This document shows, piece after piece, positions 1 to 7,616 of a stretch of DNA of 64,000 nucleotides. How positions within the stretch are numbered: the first letter of the stretch is position 1; every line of letters starts with the position of its first letter. The stretch is from JAPOVO01 sp026708165 (GTDB taxonomy: Bacteria; Chloroflexota; UBA11872; VXNJ01): contig OZ242360.1 in assembly GCA_965208775.1 (NCBI GenBank), forward strand, positions 1,798,001 through 1,862,000. Direction: 5' to 3'. The notes under the pieces are model-generated. The model did no database searches, was not told where the DNA came from, and was given only the letters and a program-made list of their open reading frames with translations. A program made the translations under genes and the position numbers.

Positions 1-114
1 TTGCCACCGACCTGTTAAACGGAGACGTGCGTCAATTCGTTACGTTCGCCGGAGGATTACTAACCGCTCGGCCACCGCCTGCGGATTTCCGATCAAATCG
101 GGGAACGACGGTGC

Positions 115-132
115 GGCGGTTCGCGAACCGCC
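115..132. repeat. REP-like perfect palindrome
   Basis: An 18-base perfect palindrome reads GGCGGTTCGCGAACCGCC, flanked by GTGC on the left and CCTACG on the right. It sits in the gene-free stretch upstream of the first small gene. The form resembles short interspersed palindromes seen between genes in many GC-rich bacteria. Nothing else recognisable lies in bases 1-250. Copy number elsewhere in the genome is unknown. Confidence 0.5.
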
Positions 133-270
133 CCTACGAATGATTGACGGGTCGGCTCACGGAATCCACGGCGCCCCCTCGACATCGCCGAGGTCGACCG
201 GCTCGACCAGCCGGCTGGAAAAGCTGTAATAAAATCGCAGAGAGGCAACGAAAGTTCAGGAGGAGGACCG

Positions 271-459
271 ATGGGCGGATTCTCGGACAATCACTACACC
301 TGCCTCGACTGCGAATCTGAATACAGCCGTCCAATGGCCTTCATTGACGCGGCGCAAGCGAGGGCGGGCTGTCCAAACTGCGGGTCCATGGCGCGGCGCA
401 AGCAGCGGCGGTGGTTTCACTGGGCCAGGGACTACGCCGTCCTGATGAACGTTGAATGA
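271..459 (+). CDS. Small zinc-ribbon protein, 62 aa
   Basis: This encodes a 62-residue protein with two Cys pairs, CLDC near residue 11 and CPNC near residue 35, spaced as in a rubredoxin-like zinc ribbon. Basic residues follow the second pair. The start is well supported: an AGGAGGAGG ribosome binding site lies a few bases before the ATG. Such proteins often bind zinc in regulatory or nucleic-acid contexts, but I do not recognise a specific family. The function is unknown; the metal site is inferred from the cysteines. Confidence 0.7.
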   Translation: MGGFSDNHYTCLDCESEYSRPMAFIDAAQARAGCPNCGSMARRKQRRWFHWARDYAVLMNVE

Positions 460-590
460 ATAACCGGCGGTACGGTCATGGGTATGACCGCAGCGGCTCC
501 GGGCCTAGACGATTTGATGTCTAACGAGTAACTCCAGCGCGCCTAACCGCGTTTAGAGTCTCGGACAGTCTTTAGCAATCGGACGGCGAT

Positions 591-776
591 ATGTTTCGAG
601 TAGCTCTCAGGTTCGTGCGGGTGGCGGTGATCTTCACCGCAATAGCGGCTCTGGTATGGAAGGCGACCAAGATGCCGATGATGGCCGGCTTGGAGCGCGG
701 GGCCAAGGCGAAGTGGACGGCCACGGTCAAGCCGCGCATAGACGGTTTGAACAAGGACGCCACCACCGCCGAATAG
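591..776 (+). CDS. Small predicted membrane protein, 61 aa
   Basis: This is a 61-residue open frame with an N-terminal hydrophobic segment at about residues 8-24 and a basic, soluble tail. The ribosome binding site is weak, so the gene is plausible rather than certain. It ends 45 bases before a strong GC-rich hairpin, which fits a short monocistronic gene. I do not recognise a family. Confidence 0.4.
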   Translation: MFRVALRFVRVAVIFTAIAALVWKATKMPMMAGLERGAKAKWTATVKPRIDGLNKDATTAE

Positions 777-821
777 ACCAACCGCACACCCCGGATAGAG
801 TCCGGGCGCGCCAGACAAGTC

Positions 822-850
822 GTCCCCGCCCGTGCCACGGGCGGGGACTT
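822..850. terminator. GC-rich hairpin between convergent genes
   Basis: A perfect inverted repeat, arm GTCCCCGCCCG with a five-base loop, is followed on the plus strand by a short TTT run. It lies between the plus-strand small gene ending at 776 and the minus-strand permease ending at 862, the expected place for a terminator serving one or both genes. The T tract is short, so termination strength is uncertain. Confidence 0.6.
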
Positions 851-861
851 TAACTACTCCA

Positions 862-1653
862 TCAGCTCGAAGCGCTCGAATACCGCCGGAGTCCCAGCTT
901 CCAAAAGCGCGAGGCCCCGTAAACGGCGATCGCGGCGATGACCGGGGCCAGCGCCATAAGCCAGGACGGGTCGCGACCGACCAGCGTTTCGGTGGGAATC
1001 GTCGAGACGAAAGCCACCGGGAATATGAAGGTCAGGAACCCCTTTATCCAGAACGGATAGATGTCCACGGGATAGCGCCCGGTCCGGAAGAAGACGTTGA
1101 ACAGGTGCTCGATGTTGTCTAGCCGCACCGCCCAGAACACGAGCGTGGTCATCGCGATCAGAAGGGCGTAGAAGATCGCCAGACCCGAGGCCAGGAGCAC
1201 GGGAAACAGCGCGATCCGCCAGCTGACCTGTCCGCCCTCGAGCGCGAATATCCCGAACAGCGCAAGGCTCAGGCCCATCAGCACGAATGCGGAGTTAGCC
1301 GCGGCAAAGTTGCGGGTGCTGGCGAGGAACAGGCTCGGCACGGGCTTCATCAGCACGTAGTCGAACAGGCCCTCGTGCACGTCCTCGACGATCTGATTGA
1401 GGCTCGGAAACATCACCATCGACATCAGCCCAAGGGTGATGTACCAGATCCCGACGACGGCCAGCATCTCGCCGGCGGACCATCCCCGCAGGCTGTCCGT
1501 GTGGACGAAAATCACGCTGACGGCGACCACGGCCATGAACGCATCGACGCCGAAGGCATTGACGAAATTGCCGGCGAACTCGCCTCGATACGAAAGCTCG
1601 CGCTGCGTCGATACCTTCGCAAACGTCAGCGCTATCGACAGCAGCCGTTTCAT
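862..1653 (-). CDS. ABC-2 type permease (COG3694-like)
   Basis: This 263-residue integral membrane protein belongs to the ABC-2 permease group that pairs with a COG4587 permease and a COG4586 ATPase in uncharacterised exporters. It has about six hydrophobic segments. Its sequence closely parallels the permease at 3700-4488 (shared blocks such as HTDSLRGWSAGE, FDYVLMKPVPSLF and RYPVDIYP). The ATG overlaps the stop of the upstream permease by one base (TGATG), so the two are translationally coupled. An open frame extends further upstream, but that extension only runs antisense-like through the neighbouring permease. Its cognate ATPase is missing here (see 2459-2530), so it may borrow the ATPase at 5297-6277 or be decaying. 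Confidence 0.85.
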   Translation of the reverse strand: MKRLLSIALTFAKVSTQRELSYRGEFAGNFVNAFGVDAFMAVVAVSVIFVHTDSLRGWSAGEMLAVVGIWYITLGLMSMVMFPSLNQIVEDVHEGLFDYVLMKPVPSLFLASTRNFAAANSAFVLMGLSLALFGIFALEGGQVSWRIALFPVLLASGLAIFYALLIAMTTLVFWAVRLDNIEHLFNVFFRTGRYPVDIYPFWIKGFLTFIFPVAFVSTIPTETLVGRDPSWLMALAPVIAAIAVYGASRFWKLGLRRYSSASS

Positions 1654-2459
1654 CAGGCGCCGACCGCCTGATATTGCTTGATGCCCGATCTCCACAGCGC
1701 GCGCATGAGCGCCAGGCCGAACACGATCCAGATCGCCTGCAGCGCGAATCCCAGCGCCAGCTCGGTCGAATCGAGACTCCCGATGAATACCTCGATGGGG
1801 AATCCAAGCGTGTAACGGAACGGGAGCACGACGGCTACGGCCTTGATTGCCCCCGGCAAGAGCGCCACCGGGGCGACCTGCCCGCCGACAGCGAAGGCTA
1901 CGTTGTACCAGACGTTGAAGAACGGCCCCGGCTTGGTTACCCAGAACGCGGTCAGCCCCAGGCACGCGCCCGCGACGAACGACAGCGACGCGGCGAGAAC
2001 CACCGACGGGATGAACAGCGCGACGTTGAGCCACTGAAAGTCGAACTGCGGCCTGAGTATCAGGTACATCGCGATCCATATCGGAACGAGCATGACCGCC
2101 GCGCTGAGCTTGGCGGCGAGGTCGCCGGAGACCGCAATCCAAATCGGATTCATCGGACGCATCAGATGAGGCGAGAGACGCCCCAGCCGGATCAGGTTGG
2201 CAAGCTGCCCGAATCCCGTCGCCCACGTGAAATGCGCGACTCCCATGAAGACGATGTAGTAGATGACGATGTCCCCTTGACGGAAGCCCGCCACGTCGCC
2301 GTCGCCCGCCACCGCCCACCACACCGCCATGTAGAGCAGCGGATTCAGGACCTGCCTTAGTCCGTGAAGCAGCAGGACGAGCCGGTATTGAAATAGCTGC
2401 GAGACGTTGGCTTTGGTCAGCGAGATCGTCCCGCCAAGCGTACGTGCGGCGGCGCTCAC
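1653..2459 (-). CDS. ABC-2 type permease (COG4587-like)
   Basis: This 268-residue membrane protein has about six transmembrane segments and belongs to the COG4587 ABC-2 permease family, the partner of the downstream COG3694-type permease. It aligns throughout with the protein at 4491-5297 (for example LLYMAVWWAVAGDG, YIVFM, LSPHLMRP, LPFRYT and GFPIEVFIG). The start is GTG and overlaps a TAG stop (TAGTG) belonging to a lost ATPase, the coupling expected of an intact three-gene operon. Substrate is unknown. Confidence 0.85.
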   Translation of the reverse strand: MSAAARTLGGTISLTKANVSQLFQYRLVLLLHGLRQVLNPLLYMAVWWAVAGDGDVAGFRQGDIVIYYIVFMGVAHFTWATGFGQLANLIRLGRLSPHLMRPMNPIWIAVSGDLAAKLSAAVMLVPIWIAMYLILRPQFDFQWLNVALFIPSVVLAASLSFVAGACLGLTAFWVTKPGPFFNVWYNVAFAVGGQVAPVALLPGAIKAVAVVLPFRYTLGFPIEVFIGSLDSTELALGFALQAIWIVFGLALMRALWRSGIKQYQAVGA

Positions 2460-2530
2460 TACTCCGCCTCCTCGGAGACTCCGGCGATCAGCCTGTCAAG
2501 TGGAGGAAGCGCCGGAGCGTCCGCCGATGG
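2459..2530 (-). pseudogene. C-terminal remnant of ABC ATPase
   Basis: Reading the minus strand in the frame that stops at 2459-2461 gives about 20 codons ending LPPLDRLIAGVSEEAE-stop. This resembles the end of the intact ATPase at 5297-6277 (PPLEEVISEVFEDAE-stop), and both overlap the start of a COG4587 permease in the same way. Upstream of it lies a DUF5069 gene in another frame. I read this as the tail of an ATPase gene whose body was deleted or replaced. Confidence 0.65.
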
Positions 2531-2954
2531 GCACTTCACGCCCCTCGTCCAGATCGAGCCGGTCGAAGTGCCGCTTGATGTCCGAACGGTGGCCGTTGTC
2601 CGACATCTCGAGCTGCTCCTGAAACCACTCCCATGTCCAATCGCCGGTGTCGGGCGATGCGGAGCTCATCCAGTCGTTGAACTCCTCGATTTCCTCCGGC
2701 GAGCGCGGGATCATGCGCTCGGAGACCCACTCCCACACCTCGGCGTCGGTGGGGCGCGTCCTCAAAGCCTCTATGAACCCGTCTTCCGGGATCCCCAGGA
2801 AGTCGAATACCCTGCCGGAGCGGCCTCCCCTTGAAATGTAGTCGCCCAGCGTTCCGGCAAGCTCGGCGCGCCCCTTGTCGATGGCTCTCGGCAGAAAGAC
2901 GACTCCCCCCAGCTTGTCGTAAGGGCTTCGCGGCACCGACTTCGTCAGATCCAT
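2496..2954 (-). CDS. DUF5069 family protein
   Basis: This 152-residue protein matches the DUF5069 pattern, which starts with D-L-T-K-S-x-P-R-S-P and has LGG..LPR.IDKGRAELAG shortly after. The function of the family is unknown. I chose the ATG at 2954 over the GTG at 2963 because GGGTGA lies at proper spacing. The last 12 or so residues (VPIGGRSGASST) lie over the ATPase remnant in a different frame. The natural C-terminus was therefore probably replaced at the recombination junction near 2530. Confidence 0.75.
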   Translation of the reverse strand: MDLTKSVPRSPYDKLGGVVFLPRAIDKGRAELAGTLGDYISRGGRSGRVFDFLGIPEDGFIEALRTRPTDAEVWEWVSERMIPRSPEEIEEFNDWMSSASPDTGDWTWEWFQEQLEMSDNGHRSDIKRHFDRLDLDEGREVPIGGRSGASST

Positions 2955-3036
2955 GTCAATCACCCATTCTGCGAGCTAACGTCCCACCGGCATGATATGG
3001 CCCCTGCGCCTGGCCTGCCGATGCCGCGCCGCATGG

Positions 3037-3654
3037 CTATGCCCTCCGCCGGTCGTCCCAGGTCTCGATAAACCGGGATGGGACCACCAGGCCGGGTCCT
3101 TCGCGTGCGGCTTCCACAATTGGTGCGACGTGCCCGCCGCCGTACTTGCCCAGGGGAATCCAGGAGTACACGTAGGCCTGGGTTACCTCCCGACCATTCC
3201 GGCAGTCGTAGCCCAGCCCCATGGGAAAGCGCCCGTTCCGCTCGTGGTACTTGCACTCCAGATAGTGAGCGAAGTCGGCCACATACAGCCCCGCAAAATC
3301 CAACGGAACACAAACTCGAAGCGGCACGCCGCCCACGTACTCGCGCAGCATCTGACGTCCCAAATCTTGAAAATAGGGCGACCGGTCGAGCCATCTGGGA
3401 GAAGGTTCGAGAAACCCGCCGAAGGCGTAATGTCCGGCCAGTTCATCCGGCGGTTCGGGGCACGGGATAGGGAGTTGGGCGTTCAAACCGCTGTCTTCGG
3501 CAAGGATGTCGCGCAGGTGCTTCTCGCGGGTGAAATGGTAAAAAACCACACCTGAGGGACCGGACTCGACCCGACCCGGATCCCCCTCAAAACCGGCATC
3601 GGCCAAGAGCTTTCCCCGCTGGTGCAAAAACGGGTAGGCGAGCCGGGCGTTCAT
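3037..3654 (-). CDS. Hypothetical protein, 205 aa
   Basis: I do not recognise this gene with confidence. The start is supported by AGGA eight bases before the ATG. Near residue 38 it has FYHFTREKHLRDIL, which resembles the 'YHFT..nL..IL' entry motif of some ADP-ribosyltransferase-fold proteins such as the DarT and Tpt1-like groups. No downstream catalytic Glu can be assigned from sequence alone. It lies with DUF5069 between two homologous ABC operons, a position consistent with an inserted accessory segment. Treat the ART link as a weak guess. Confidence 0.55.
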   Translation of the reverse strand: MNARLAYPFLHQRGKLLADAGFEGDPGRVESGPSGVVFYHFTREKHLRDILAEDSGLNAQLPIPCPEPPDELAGHYAFGGFLEPSPRWLDRSPYFQDLGRQMLREYVGGVPLRVCVPLDFAGLYVADFAHYLECKYHERNGRFPMGLGYDCRNGREVTQAYVYSWIPLGKYGGGHVAPIVEAAREGPGLVVPSRFIETWDDRRRA

Positions 3655-3699
3655 CGACCGATCCTACACCTGACGCTCCCCGCGTCCGGTTGTGCTCGC

Positions 3700-4488
3700 C
3701 TAGCTTGAGGCGCTCGAATACCGCCTGAGTCCCAAACGCCAGAAGCGCGTAGCCCCGTACACCGCAATCGTCGCGATCACGGGTCCAACCGCTATAAGCC
3801 AGCCCGAATCGCGACCGACCAGGGTCTCGGTCGGCACCGTCGAGACAAACGCGACGGGGAACAGGTATGTCAGGAATCCCTTGATCCACTTTGGATAGAT
3901 GTCCACCGGGTATCGAGAGGTCCTGAAGAAGACGTTGAACATGCTCTCTAAGCCTTCGAGGCGTACGGCCCAAAAGACCAGGGTCGTCATGGCGACGACG
4001 AACGCATAAAAGATCGCAAGCGCCGAAGCCAGCATCAGCGGGAAGAGAGCGACGCGCCAGGTGAGCGCTCCAGCCTCAAGAATGAAGAGTCCAAACGCAC
4101 ACAGGACAACACCCACTATCGAATTCACCAAGTGGCCAACTTGCACATAGTGAGTGCTGGCGAAGAACAGGCTCGGCACGGGCTTCATGAGTACGTAATC
4201 GAACGTCCCTTCGTACACAGCCTCCGTTGTCCGGCTTAGCGAGGGAAACATGACCGTACCCATCACGCCCAGCACCACGTTGAACAGGCCGACGACCACC
4301 AACAGCTCTCCCGCCGACCATCCCCGCAGGCTGTCGGTGTGTGCATAGATGACCGCGACCGAGACAGCCGCGTTGAGCGTGTCGACCGCGAACGCATTGA
4401 TGAACTGGCCCAGGAACTCGCCTCTATAGGCAAACTGCTGCTGCATAGCCACTTTCGTGAATGTAAGAGCTACCGAGAGCAACCGCAC
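3700..4488 (-). CDS. ABC-2 type permease (COG3694-like)
   Basis: This 262-residue membrane protein is the third gene of a complete ATPase-permease-permease operon, and its paralogue lies at 862-1653. GTG is the start, with GGAG seven bases upstream, two bases after the stop of the preceding permease. It has about six hydrophobic segments and keeps the family blocks HTDSLRGWSAGE and VFWAVRLEG. Its likely role is half of the membrane channel of an exporter of unknown substrate. Confidence 0.87.
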   Translation of the reverse strand: MRLLSVALTFTKVAMQQQFAYRGEFLGQFINAFAVDTLNAAVSVAVIYAHTDSLRGWSAGELLVVVGLFNVVLGVMGTVMFPSLSRTTEAVYEGTFDYVLMKPVPSLFFASTHYVQVGHLVNSIVGVVLCAFGLFILEAGALTWRVALFPLMLASALAIFYAFVVAMTTLVFWAVRLEGLESMFNVFFRTSRYPVDIYPKWIKGFLTYLFPVAFVSTVPTETLVGRDSGWLIAVGPVIATIAVYGATRFWRLGLRRYSSASS

Positions 4489-4490
4489 GA

Positions 4491-5297
4491 TCAGGCTCCC
4501 ACGGCCTGGTAGCGCTTGATCCCGGATCGCCAGAGAAGCGTCATCAATGCCAAGCCAACGGCTATCCAGCCGGCTTGCAGCGCGAATCCGAGAATCAACT
4601 CATCCGGCTGCAGGTGACCGATGAACACCTCAATCGGAAAGCCGATCGTGTATCTAAATGGGAGTCCGATTGCAATGGTCTTGATCGCACCGGGCAGGAG
4701 CGCGATTGGCGCTACTTGCCCGCCGATAGAAAACGCGATGTTGTGCCAAATGCTGTAGAACGGCCATGTATTGGCGACCCAGAACGAAGCCAGCCCCATG
4801 CACGTGCCCACGATGAATGCAAGCGCGGACGCGAGCAGCAACGCAGGCACGAAAAGTACCGCGTTGGCCCAGTCAAAAGGGAACTCGGGGCGAATGATGA
4901 AATACATCGCCAACCATATTGGGCTCACCATCGCCGCCGCGGTCAGCTTTGATGCCAGATCGCCTGATGCCGAGACCCAAATCGGGTTTATGGGCCGCAT
5001 GAGATGCGGCGACAGCCGCCCGTGCCGGATCAGCGGCCACCACTGGTGATATCCGACCGCCCACGTCGCGTGGGAGACAATCATGAAGACGATGTAATAC
5101 ATGACTACGTCGCCACGTTGGAATCCACCTACTTCTCCGTCGCCCGCCACCGCCCACCAGACCGCCATGTAGAGGAGCGGATTGACTATCTGCCGTAGCG
5201 CATAGATGACGAGCACCAGCCGGTAGTGCAGCGCTTGAGCGATGTTGGCTTTGGTCAAGGAGATAGCCCCGCCGAACGTCCGCGCGGCCAAACTCAT
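4491..5297 (-). CDS. ABC-2 type permease (COG4587-like)
   Basis: This 268-residue integral membrane permease has about six helices and is paralogous to 1653-2459 along its whole length. The ATG overlaps the TAA stop of the ATPase by one base (TAATG). Together with 3700-4488 and 5297-6277 it should form a complete ABC-2 exporter. The substrate cannot be read from sequence. Confidence 0.87.
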   Translation of the reverse strand: MSLAARTFGGAISLTKANIAQALHYRLVLVIYALRQIVNPLLYMAVWWAVAGDGEVGGFQRGDVVMYYIVFMIVSHATWAVGYHQWWPLIRHGRLSPHLMRPINPIWVSASGDLASKLTAAAMVSPIWLAMYFIIRPEFPFDWANAVLFVPALLLASALAFIVGTCMGLASFWVANTWPFYSIWHNIAFSIGGQVAPIALLPGAIKTIAIGLPFRYTIGFPIEVFIGHLQPDELILGFALQAGWIAVGLALMTLLWRSGIKRYQAVGA

Positions 5298-6277
5298 TAC
5301 TCAGCGTCCTCGAAGACTTCCGAGATCACCTCCTCGAGCGGCGGGTCCTCCACCGAGACGTCGGCCACCGGCAGGCCCTGCACCAGGCGGACGGTCAGAT
5401 CGGCTATGCCGTCCCGCGAGGCGGTCAGCTTGACCCGGCGGCTGTCCACCACGGTCAGGCCTTCGTGTTTCGCCAGCTCCTCGCCGGTGAGATCACGGTC
5501 AAGCTGGAGCGTGATTATCTTGTGTGGCGCGTAGCGGTCGACCAGTCCCTGAAGCGGGCCGTCGTACAGCAGCGAGCCTCGGTTAATGACGATTACCCTC
5601 TCCGCCAGAGCCTCCACGTCCGCCATGTAGTGGCTGGTCAGCAATACAGTCGCTCCGGCGGACTTGTTGTACTCGCGTATGAACTCGCGTATGCGCTGTT
5701 GCATCGCCACGTCCAGACCGATGGTTGGCTCGTCGAGGTAGAGCACCGTCGGACGGTGCAGCAGCCCTGCCGCCAGCTCCACCTTCATCCGTTCGCCCAG
5801 CGATAGCTGCCGGACGGGCTTCTCCAAAAGCTCGGAGAGGTCCAGCAGGTCGGTCAGCGTTGCGACGGTCTCCGCGTACTCGCAGTCCTCGATCCCGAAT
5901 ATCGACTTGTTGACCAGGAAGGTGTCCACCGCCGGCAGGTCCCAGAAGAGCTGCTGCCGCTGTCCCATGATGAGAGTCACGCTTGAGAGAAAGTCCACTC
6001 GGCGGTCAGAGGGAGTGAAACCCAGCACATCGACTTTCCCAGACGTTGGATAGAGCAAGCCGCTCAGGACTTTGAGAGTGGTCGTCTTGCCCGCGCCGTT
6101 AGGGCCCAGGAACCCGACTATCTCGCCGGGCTGAAGCTCGAACGAGATTCCCTCGACGGCGCGCACCGTGCGGTGCCGACGGCGGACCACGCTGCGCATA
6201 GAGGCGAGCAGCCCACCCTCGCGAACGGGCACTTCGTAGTGCTTGACCAGATCCTGAACCTGAATGATCGCCGCCAT
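5297..6277 (-). CDS. ABC transporter ATPase (COG4586-like)
   Basis: This 326-residue nucleotide-binding subunit powers the two following permeases. Walker A is GPNGAGKTT near residue 57. Next come a Q-loop region (LIMGQRQQLFWDLP), the signature LSLGERMKVELA, Walker B VLYLDEPTIGLD, and the H-loop LTSHYMADVEAL. The insert after the family's usual N-terminus (LLASMRSVVRRRHRTVRAVEGISFEL) and the 326-residue length fit COG4586. The start is ATG with no clear ribosome binding site. It is the only intact ATPase of this type in the window, so it may also serve the orphan permease pair at 862-2459. Confidence 0.92.
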   Translation of the reverse strand: MAAIIQVQDLVKHYEVPVREGGLLASMRSVVRRRHRTVRAVEGISFELQPGEIVGFLGPNGAGKTTTLKVLSGLLYPTSGKVDVLGFTPSDRRVDFLSSVTLIMGQRQQLFWDLPAVDTFLVNKSIFGIEDCEYAETVATLTDLLDLSELLEKPVRQLSLGERMKVELAAGLLHRPTVLYLDEPTIGLDVAMQQRIREFIREYNKSAGATVLLTSHYMADVEALAERVIVINRGSLLYDGPLQGLVDRYAPHKIITLQLDRDLTGEELAKHEGLTVVDSRRVKLTASRDGIADLTVRLVQGLPVADVSVEDPPLEEVISEVFEDAE

Positions 6278-6718
6278 CGAGGTTGGTGTCCTGACTTTCG
6301 GTGCCGCTGTCTAGTCGCGTCTTGACAATCGCTGATACCTTGAGCATAACGAGTACCGCTTCCGTCTGTTATGCCGATAGAGACGTTTTACCGCATCGCG
6401 AGGATTGGGACTTGTCCGACGAGCACAATCTGGAAACCGCCGCTTTCTGGAATCGCAGATGTGCGCAACCGTGTGCAGGCGGATACTCGACTGGCGACCG
6501 GCCCGACGCTCTGGCCGTGTGGACGTGGTTCCACCTGCCCGCGTGGATGCCGTAGCGGCACGGTTCTGGTACAGGCCAATACCGCCGGCAAGATGGAGCT
6601 TCCCGCTCAACAGACGGAGCACAAACGGCCTGGCGACTAGTACTCGGAAGGTCTTTCACACTGCGATGGCATGGTTGGGCGCCAGGTCGTATATGCGGTC
6701 GGAGCGTTAGGGAGCTCG
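6278..6718. other. Intergenic, no convincing gene
   Basis: This 440-base gap lies upstream of the ABC ATPase. Several overlapping frames are open on both strands, but they are Arg/Pro-rich, have no recognisable motif and have no supported start. I see no tRNA-like or strong hairpin structure. It presumably holds the ABC operon promoter and decayed sequence. Confidence 0.5.
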
Positions 6719-7168
6719 CTAGCTGATGACTACAGTCCCCGTACGCCCTTCATATGTCATGGTGAAGTTCTGTAGGAATTCTCGCCCGATCAGAGCAAGA
6801 TGAGGTTGGCCGCCAGCGGTTAGATTGGCAACCGCGAATTGCTCGTGGAGAACATAATCCAACTCTGGAACGTAGATCTGAGCATGGTAGACGTCGACTT
6901 CCTTTTCTCCATGCACTCCGATAACAGTTCGGCGGTCGACCACCGGCAGGTTCAGGTCGTTGGCGAGCGCGGCATCAATGCAACTATGCGATGCTCCAGT
7001 GTCTACCAGCGCGGGCAGAAGCGCTCGCGGTAGGTCGGGTGGTCCTTTGCCTGGCCGGTACTCGATATCAAACCCGATCCGCACGTACAGGGTGGGACCA
7101 ATGATCGCCAGTTTGCGCTGTCCGCTGAAGTCCGCGTCACTCGCAAACCCGGCCCTAGCTTGGGGCAT
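6719..7168 (-). CDS. Retropepsin-like aspartic protease
   Basis: This 149-residue protein has the single-domain retroviral-type aspartic protease pattern: LVDTGASHSCID (catalytic D-T-G-A) near residue 56 and a C-terminal hydrophobic-hydrophobic-G block, LALIGREFLQNF. Such proteins act as dimers. Bacterial members are poorly characterised, and some are linked to small DUF5678-type partners as here. The start overlaps the end of the upstream small gene by 14 bases, so the pair is translationally coupled. Substrate is unknown. Confidence 0.8.
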   Translation of the reverse strand: MPQARAGFASDADFSGQRKLAIIGPTLYVRIGFDIEYRPGKGPPDLPRALLPALVDTGASHSCIDAALANDLNLPVVDRRTVIGVHGEKEVDVYHAQIYVPELDYVLHEQFAVANLTAGGQPHLALIGREFLQNFTMTYEGRTGTVVIS

Positions 7169-7391
7169 AGACTCGACGATAGAGAACGATGGGAGATTCG
7201 CCGATTTCTCTAATCAAGTATGGCCCCCGACCGAACTTCTCTACCGCATCCGTAGCCGCCGTTTGAAACGATTCGTAAGTCCCGACGAGTTGCTCGTTGT
7301 AAATCACGACCCACTCACCGAGGTGCTCTCTTTCAAGCTCTTGACGCATGGCGTCGTAGACTTCTATCTGCGCATCAAGCTCAAGCGTCAC
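7155..7391 (-). CDS. DUF5678-like small protein
   Basis: This 78-residue protein has a core, GEWVVIYNEQLVGTYESF, followed by a helix and GPYLIREIG. This matches the layout of DUF5678-type small proteins that commonly sit beside retropepsin-like genes. I chose the GTG at 7389-7391 because AGGAGG lies six bases upstream; the longer open frame to 7505 has no such support. It is the first gene of a two-gene unit with the protease. It may be a substrate, inhibitor or partner; that is inference. Confidence 0.65.
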   Translation of the reverse strand: MTLELDAQIEVYDAMRQELEREHLGEWVVIYNEQLVGTYESFQTAATDAVEKFGRGPYLIREIGESPIVLYRRVYAPS

Positions 7392-7616
7392 CCTGCGCCT
7401 CCTCCCGCCTCTAAGCTCCAAATCCGCGTGTTGGCGCGCATTGAGCGTTCGGGCTGACCTCCAATCGATAGCATAAGGCAGGACGGCAACTTTCAAGGCG
7501 CCCACGGCTCCGACCTGAGAGCAGGTGCCTATTGTTCCCGCGACGGGATGACGGTTTACTCTTGCATACGAAGTCGAGCTTGGTGGCTATAGTGGGCGCT
7601 TCGCTCGGGTCCGTTG

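Noticed and set aside
1654..2322. Long upstream extension of the permease frame to 486 residues
   Set aside because: The extra ~220 residues are Arg/Gly-rich, lie over the other permease in a second frame and have no homology; the ATG at 1653 with its one-base overlap is the natural start.
6311..6710. Overlapping ~100-codon frames on both strands upstream of the ABC ATPase
   Set aside because: No motif, no ribosome binding site, mutually overlapping and Arg/Ser-rich; typical of chance frames in GC-rich DNA.
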